DNA of 10,815 nt from Phoronis ovalis (lineage: Eukaryota; Phoronida; Phoronidae). Positions within the stretch are counted from its first letter, which is position 1. The number at the start of each line of letters is the position of its first letter. Both the position numbers and the translations under genes were made by a program. Below the pieces are notes generated by a model. The model was not told the origin of the DNA, did no database searches, and saw nothing but the letters and a program-made list of their open reading frames with translations. Of the stretch, positions 7,104 through 10,815 are shown piece by piece. The stretch covers positions 1 through 10,815 of the forward strand of contig JAOXYB010059646.1 in assembly GCA_028565635.1 (NCBI GenBank), given 5' to 3'.

Positions 7104-10100
7104 GTGAGCGTTTTTCCTGGTTCTTCATAATTAGACATAGTGTGTGATTTTGGCTATATTTTATTCTGGCATATAACGAGTTGGCATCAAAGCGGTTGGT
7201 TTCTCTCGAGTTCTTTAACGTTACGCTTAGCGACGAAATTTGTCGTTGCGTTGCTTTCAATTTCGTTTTACTGTTGTTTATACAATATCGTACATTCTTA
7301 AATTAATACTACGCTGGATATTTTTGGCGTTATTTAGAACAACTAATGGTAGTACTATCTATGTGATTCACAATGCTATAAATAAATACATCCGTGATGG
7401 AATTCTTCTACTTCCGTAATGGTAGTGTTCACAGCCTTGTTTGCTTAAACAGATAGGAAAACTTTCTTTTTCCCAACTATGACTACAAGATTGGAATTAA
7501 CAACCATACAAAGAATCTACATCATCATACCTTTAACAGTAAAATAGTGCCACTAATTAATGTTTACCTCGATCTATCATGTATAACCGTGTATAATTGA
7601 CTATAATTACTGTATAATATGCAAGTCAATTTGAATGTACTTGCACCACTTTCATTTTCATTGCAACATTATGTCTGGAGATCAGAGATCCAGTCAGAGA
7701 TACATTTTCATTTTGCAGTGGTTGTGATCTCTATAGCTGATGTTGCTACTAGATCTGGCACAAGTTTTGTCTATAAAGCAACTGAATGTAGTTCAGTGAA
7801 ATTCATTTAACCTGGTGCTACATGTTTTTCAGGATTACACTTGTGAAACATGTGGAAGTGGTTTCATAGAACAGATAACAGAGTAAGTAGTGGATGACCA
7901 TCTCACAGCTGCATTTCTGTTATATGTGGTAATCTGTTGCAAGCAAAGTAGAATGGCAATAATTACTAACAGCATATAAACATAAACCAGTGTTCTACAC
8001 TTAAGTCTGGCTTTCTGATGGATGAGCTCTACAAACATCATGTAGAGTAAATCATCCCATTTTGAACAGATGTGACACTTTCTAATACGACATTAATTAC
8101 TGGTGGCATTTTACTTTTTAATCAGAAGTTAACTTTTCAGTACACAGTTCAGTAGTATTTAAATCGCCCAGCAGACAGAAGTGATAAGCTAGACGTGTGA
8201 ACTGGTATCAATTTTTTGAAATCTGTAATAGTTAGTAGACATATTCTCCATTCCATACTGTAAATTACATATTTATTTAGTGTACCATAATCAGAGTACC
8301 AGAAGTTAAGAGATGTCAAAAAACAAAATATCCAATGTGTGTATGAGCTAATTTATGTTGTAGTACAAATGGGGAAAGTGTTCAGAGAGACCCTGCAGAA
8401 GAATTCCACGATGTAAGTGTTCATTATGTGATAGGGTTCAGATTGTTTCTTGATGATGAAACACATTAAGTTAACTTTGTAGTAGCAAATGTAAAGTGTA
8501 AGCTTCAGGATAAAACATCCGGAATGGTACAACATTTAAGAAGATTGGTATTACAGTGTAAACTTAAGGTTCCTTAAAGATTTATGCTACCTGACTTAAG
8601 AAGATAGGTATTACTGCCTGATTTAGATTTTAAAACAACAAACATGTAAAAATCTTGCACTATCTTTCAAGGTACCAGTACCAGACTCAACCAGAATCTT
8701 GTAGCTAATTCTGTCTATTTTGTATTAAAATTCCAATTCAGTGGCTTTGCATTTAAATCACCGTTCTTCACAGCAAAGAAAGTAGTTACTGACCTTCCCA
8801 TTTGGTTGATGTAACAAAAATTATGATACAAATGTTTTTTTTTCTGTTTTAGCTTTGGGGTCGTATGTTTTTAGATGCGTTCTTACGGCCTAGGGGGCGT
8901 GGGGCAACACCGCCATTTCAATTTAGCACAGGTATAGGTCCAAGAGGAGCCGGTGTAACAGCACCCCCCAACAGGACAGCCGAAGTAGAGGATGAAGATG
9001 CAGATATTGATGAATCTTATGAAAATGGCAATGAAGTAAATGGAACTACTGGTCAAGGTCGTGGTCAAGGTCGTGGAAGGCGGACTGGTCCAACATATCA
9101 TCATATAAGGCTTAACAGAGGGGGTCCAGGGGGGCCAGGAAGTGGAGCTCCACCCTCAATAGAATTGTAAGTAAAATATTATACTCTAAGCATACCCAGC
9201 CTAGCAGGATTATGGAAACTATGATTCATTTTATAAATAATATTTGGAGATCATAGTACAGTATAGTCCTAGTCGTAAGCTAAGGTCATTTGTTATTTGT
9301 ATCTTGTAGAGGCCAAACTTTTTAATACCCTTACTGCAATAGCAATATTCACTGCATGATATGTATGACAAATTGGTGACTTTACATGATATTGATAAAG
9401 TCAACTTTAAGTGAGCAAATGAACAGAAGACGGAGCACAGAAAACACAGAAACATACAATTGTCAGGAAATTTGTAATGGTCTGTGTATTCGAAGTTCAG
9501 CCACTTTGATGTAGAAAAAGTCTGTGACCTTACAGTCAAGATGTCGGCTTGCCATAGAGCATGTATTGTTGCATGTTTATTATTTCATGTGATGTGCTGT
9601 CTTTCGAGTTTGATGTTGTTGATTTGAACTGTGTCTGGCAGGAATATTCACGAGATATAAAACGTGGCTTTCGGCAGTAGAATTTATTAATATCTGTGTA
9701 GTTACATGTGTTGTGATCCATCTTAGGAAATTGTGTGAAAGCATCACAATAATGTAAACCTTTAACTTCAGTGAACATTATAACTTTTATTTTTCAGAAT
9801 TTTACAACAGTTACTAGGTGGATTTGGTGGTGCTTTAGGAGGTTCACCTGTGTAAGTGAGATCCTTGCTTATTAAATTTGGTTCAGAAATAATTTTATAT
9901 CGCACGTAAACAAATGCTAAATCAATGAGCTTATTTCAAGTGTTAATAATCTGACAAGCTGAATAAAAGAAAATCCCGATTATTGAATTATGTTTAAGTA
10001 CATTGAACATGATTTGTATCTAATTTTTAACGTGAATTTCTCACAGTGTGCAAGGTTATTTTTTCAGGATTATTGGTGGTCCTCCCTTGCATGGAAATCC

Positions 10101-10608
10101 TGGTGATTATGCCTGGGGCCCTGGTGGTTTAGATTCTATAATTAGTCAAGTAAGTACTTAAAGAAACCTGTGTAATATATTTTCTTAGTAAATTCACACA
10201 AACATGAAATCTAACAATGAAACAATATAAATATGCAATATTCTCTTTGAAGAGTCCACTGAATAGCAAGACTTATACCTGGTGATGAAATCTGTCATCC
10301 TTATAAGCAAAGAATGTAGAGTTTTTTTAGATACAGAAATGTTATTGAGTCCAAGTTAATGTAGTAAAGTGCATTATCATGATGGCTAGATGTATTGTAA
10401 ACTATGCAGAATTTCATGTATGGCTTGCTCACATTAGTTCATGGTGGAAGCATGCGTAGGACACTCGGAGCCCAGTATCTTTCTTCAGTGTCATGTTTTT
10501 CTTTTTAATTTCAGTTATTAAATCAGTTAGAAGGTTCAGGTCCTCCCCCTGCAGATCAGAGTAAGATAGACAGTTTACCTACAGTTATTATAAGTCAAAA
10601 GCAAGCAG
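7020..10608 (+). CDS. RNF126: E3 ubiquitin-protein ligase RNF126/RNF115-like (3' partial, 7 exons visible)
   Basis: Exons are 7020-7103, 7833-7882, 8364-8412, 8853-9166, 9798-9851, 10068-10149 and 10515-10608, giving 242 residues in one frame. The N-terminal zinc ribbon has C16-x2-C19 and C32-x2-C35 in YFCHECSREI ... DYTCETCGSGFIE, the hallmark of RNF126/RNF115; in the vertebrate protein this finger binds BAG6. A low-complexity linker follows: LWGRMFLDAFLRPRGRG (62-78), an acidic run around 105-120, and a Gly/Arg run GQGRGQGRGRR near 128-138. Then come the family blocks SIELILQQLLGG (163-174), GNPGDYAWGPGGLDSIISQ (193-211) and LLNQLEGSGPPPAD (212-225). The last of these directly precedes the RING-H2 domain in relatives, and no RING cysteines are in the window. 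Relatives ubiquitinate misfolded or mislocalised cytosolic proteins. RNF115 and RNF126 are vertebrate paralogues, so the symbol is approximate. Confidence 0.93.
7104..7832 (+). other. RNF126-like intron 1, 729 bases
   Basis: The first part (about 7180-7262) is unusually CpG-dense for this window. The rest is AT-rich. The open frame at 7619-7810 has no protein-like features. Confidence 0.7.
7833..7882 (+). CDS. RNF126: RNF126-like exon 2
   Basis: The acceptor TTTTTCAG ends at 7832 and the donor GTAAGT starts at 7883. It encodes D29-T44 plus two bases, with the second zinc-ribbon pair (C32, C35) and GSGFIEQ, matching ESGFIEE of the human protein. Confidence 0.93.
7883..8363 (+). other. RNF126-like intron 2, 481 bases
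   Basis: No repeat, RNA gene or second gene seen. The minus-strand open frame at 7835-8041 covers exon 2 antisense and is a shadow. Confidence 0.7.
8364..8412 (+). CDS. RNF126: RNF126-like exon 3
   Basis: A 49-base exon between an acceptor TTATGTTGTAG and donor GTAAGT (8413). It completes D45 and adds TNGESVQRDPAEEFHD (46-61). It is not strongly conserved, but both phases fit and both splice sites are good. Confidence 0.8.
8413..8852 (+). other. RNF126-like intron 3, 440 bases
   Basis: Contains a 19-nt direct repeat, described separately, at 8536-8554 and 8596-8614. Otherwise AT-rich with no gene. Confidence 0.7.
8536..8614. repeat. 19-nt direct repeat spaced by 60 bases
   Basis: TTAAGAAGATTGGTATTAC at 8536-8554 recurs at 8596-8614 with one change (18/19). 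A third, shorter CTTAAG word (about 8562-8567) lies between them. It could be a decayed 60-bp duplication. Confidence 0.6.
8853..9166 (+). CDS. RNF126: RNF126-like exon 4, linker exon
   Basis: The acceptor TTTCTGTTTTAG ends at 8852 and the donor GTAAGT starts at 9167. It encodes residues 62-165 plus two bases: LWGRMFLDAFLRP, a Pro/Gly part, an acidic run (EVEDEDADIDE), a Gly/Arg run, and APPSIE. The exon is visibly richer in GC than the surrounding introns. Confidence 0.92.
9167..9797 (+). other. RNF126-like intron 4, 631 bases
   Basis: Long minus-strand open frames at 9231-9539 and 9536-9778 have no start context, no family resemblance and no splice partners. I see no repeat or RNA gene. 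Confidence 0.7.
9798..9851 (+). CDS. RNF126: RNF126-like exon 5
   Basis: Acceptor TATTTTTCAG, donor GTAAGT (9852). It completes L166 and encodes ILQQLLGGFGGALGGSP, corresponding to the IIQQLVNGI block of the human protein. Confidence 0.9.
10068..10149 (+). CDS. RNF126: RNF126-like exon 6
   Basis: Acceptor TTTTTTCAG, donor GTAAGT (10150). It encodes V184-Q211 including HGNPGDYAWGPGGLDSIISQ, close to the human [20 protein letters not shown]. Confidence 0.95.
10150..10514 (+). other. RNF126-like intron 6, 365 bases
   Basis: A GTGATGA word near 10282 resembles a snoRNA box C but no box D (CTGA) follows at a suitable distance. Nothing else seen. Confidence 0.6.
10515..10608 (+). CDS. RNF126: RNF126-like exon 7, last in window
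   Basis: Acceptor TTTAATTTCAG, donor GTAAAA (10609). It encodes L212-A242 plus one base: LLNQLEGSGPPPADQSKID then SLPTVIISQKQA. This is the stretch directly before the RING-H2 domain in relatives. Confidence 0.95.
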
Positions 10609-10676
10609 GTAAAAACTGTCTTCAGGCATTTTCATTGGTCTCTTTTCTGGCAAAGTTTGCTCTCACTAGTCCTTTT

Positions 10677-10755
10677 TATGCCCATCACTATGTAATAGTG
10701 AATGGGCATATAGCCGTACCCTATGCGGCGTTGTCGTCGTCGTTGTCGTCGTATG
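10677..10755. repeat. Hairpin plus GTC-rich run, probable repeat-element terminus
   Basis: TATGCCCATCACTAT (10677-10691) and ATAGTGAATGGGCATA (10695-10710) form a 15-bp stem with one bulged A and a three-base loop. After a short GC-richer spacer, 10731-10752 is a degenerate GTC/GTT/GTA trinucleotide run. A tight terminal hairpin next to a short tandem run is typical of the ends of some invertebrate dispersed repeats. The element would extend past the right edge. It lies in the intron after exon 7 of the RNF126-like gene. Confidence 0.6.
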
Positions 10756-10815
10756 TAACCTTTTCTTTGTGTTGCTATAACGGCTTCAGCTTTTGTCAGA
10801 TCATCTTCGTATTTG

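Noticed and set aside
8451-8620. Possible box C/D snoRNA (ATGATGA near 8453, CTGA near 8591)
   Set aside because: The boxes are about 140 bases apart and there is no terminal stem, unlike a normal C/D snoRNA.
8883-9104. 73-codon minus-strand open frame
   Set aside because: Antisense shadow of the GC-rich linker exon of the RNF126-type gene.
9231-9778. Two overlapping minus-strand open frames in an RNF126-type intron
   Set aside because: No conserved protein features, no partner exons, and the composition is that of translated AT-rich intron.

Overview
The window is eukaryotic nuclear DNA from an invertebrate animal. The evidence is AT-rich sequence, genes split by introns with GT...AG borders (about 210 to 1,730 bases), and three protein-coding genes whose exons join in phase into recognisable animal proteins. 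The phylum cannot be named from this sequence alone. Rolling stone-type proteins are known from insects and other invertebrates, and a single RNF115/126-type gene would suit a non-vertebrate animal.

Layout from left to right. (1) Bases 276-3900, plus strand: the last four coding exons of a protein rolling stone-like gene, 240 residues to the stop, with the N-terminal exon(s) lost off the left edge. Its first visible intron (496-2226) carries a TA-flanked, TIR-bearing element of the MITE type (546-1041). A strong fold-back repeat lies just upstream of the first visible exon (68-226). (2) Bases 3901-4909: the tail-to-tail interval between rolling stone and the next gene, with a four-copy 38-bp minisatellite (4576-4727) probably inside the NDUFS4 3' UTR. 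(3) Bases 4910-6807, minus strand: a complete five-exon NDUFS4 gene (171 residues), an accessory subunit of mitochondrial complex I. (4) Bases 6808-7019: a 212-base AT-rich gap between two opposed start codons, a probable bidirectional promoter. (5) Bases 7020-10608, plus strand: the first seven coding exons (242 residues) of an RNF126/RNF115-type E3 ubiquitin ligase. The N-terminal zinc ribbon and the region just before the RING are present; the RING-H2 domain lies beyond the right edge. The last 200 bases are intron and contain a hairpin followed by a GTC-rich run that resembles a repeat-element terminus.

The three genes have unrelated jobs: membrane/myoblast fusion, respiratory chain, and protein quality control. 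Only the NDUFS4/RNF126 pair shows an arrangement that suggests shared regulation. I found no new multi-gene system. The unusual content is repeat structure, splice-site details and lineage-specific sequence in the RNF126-type linker.
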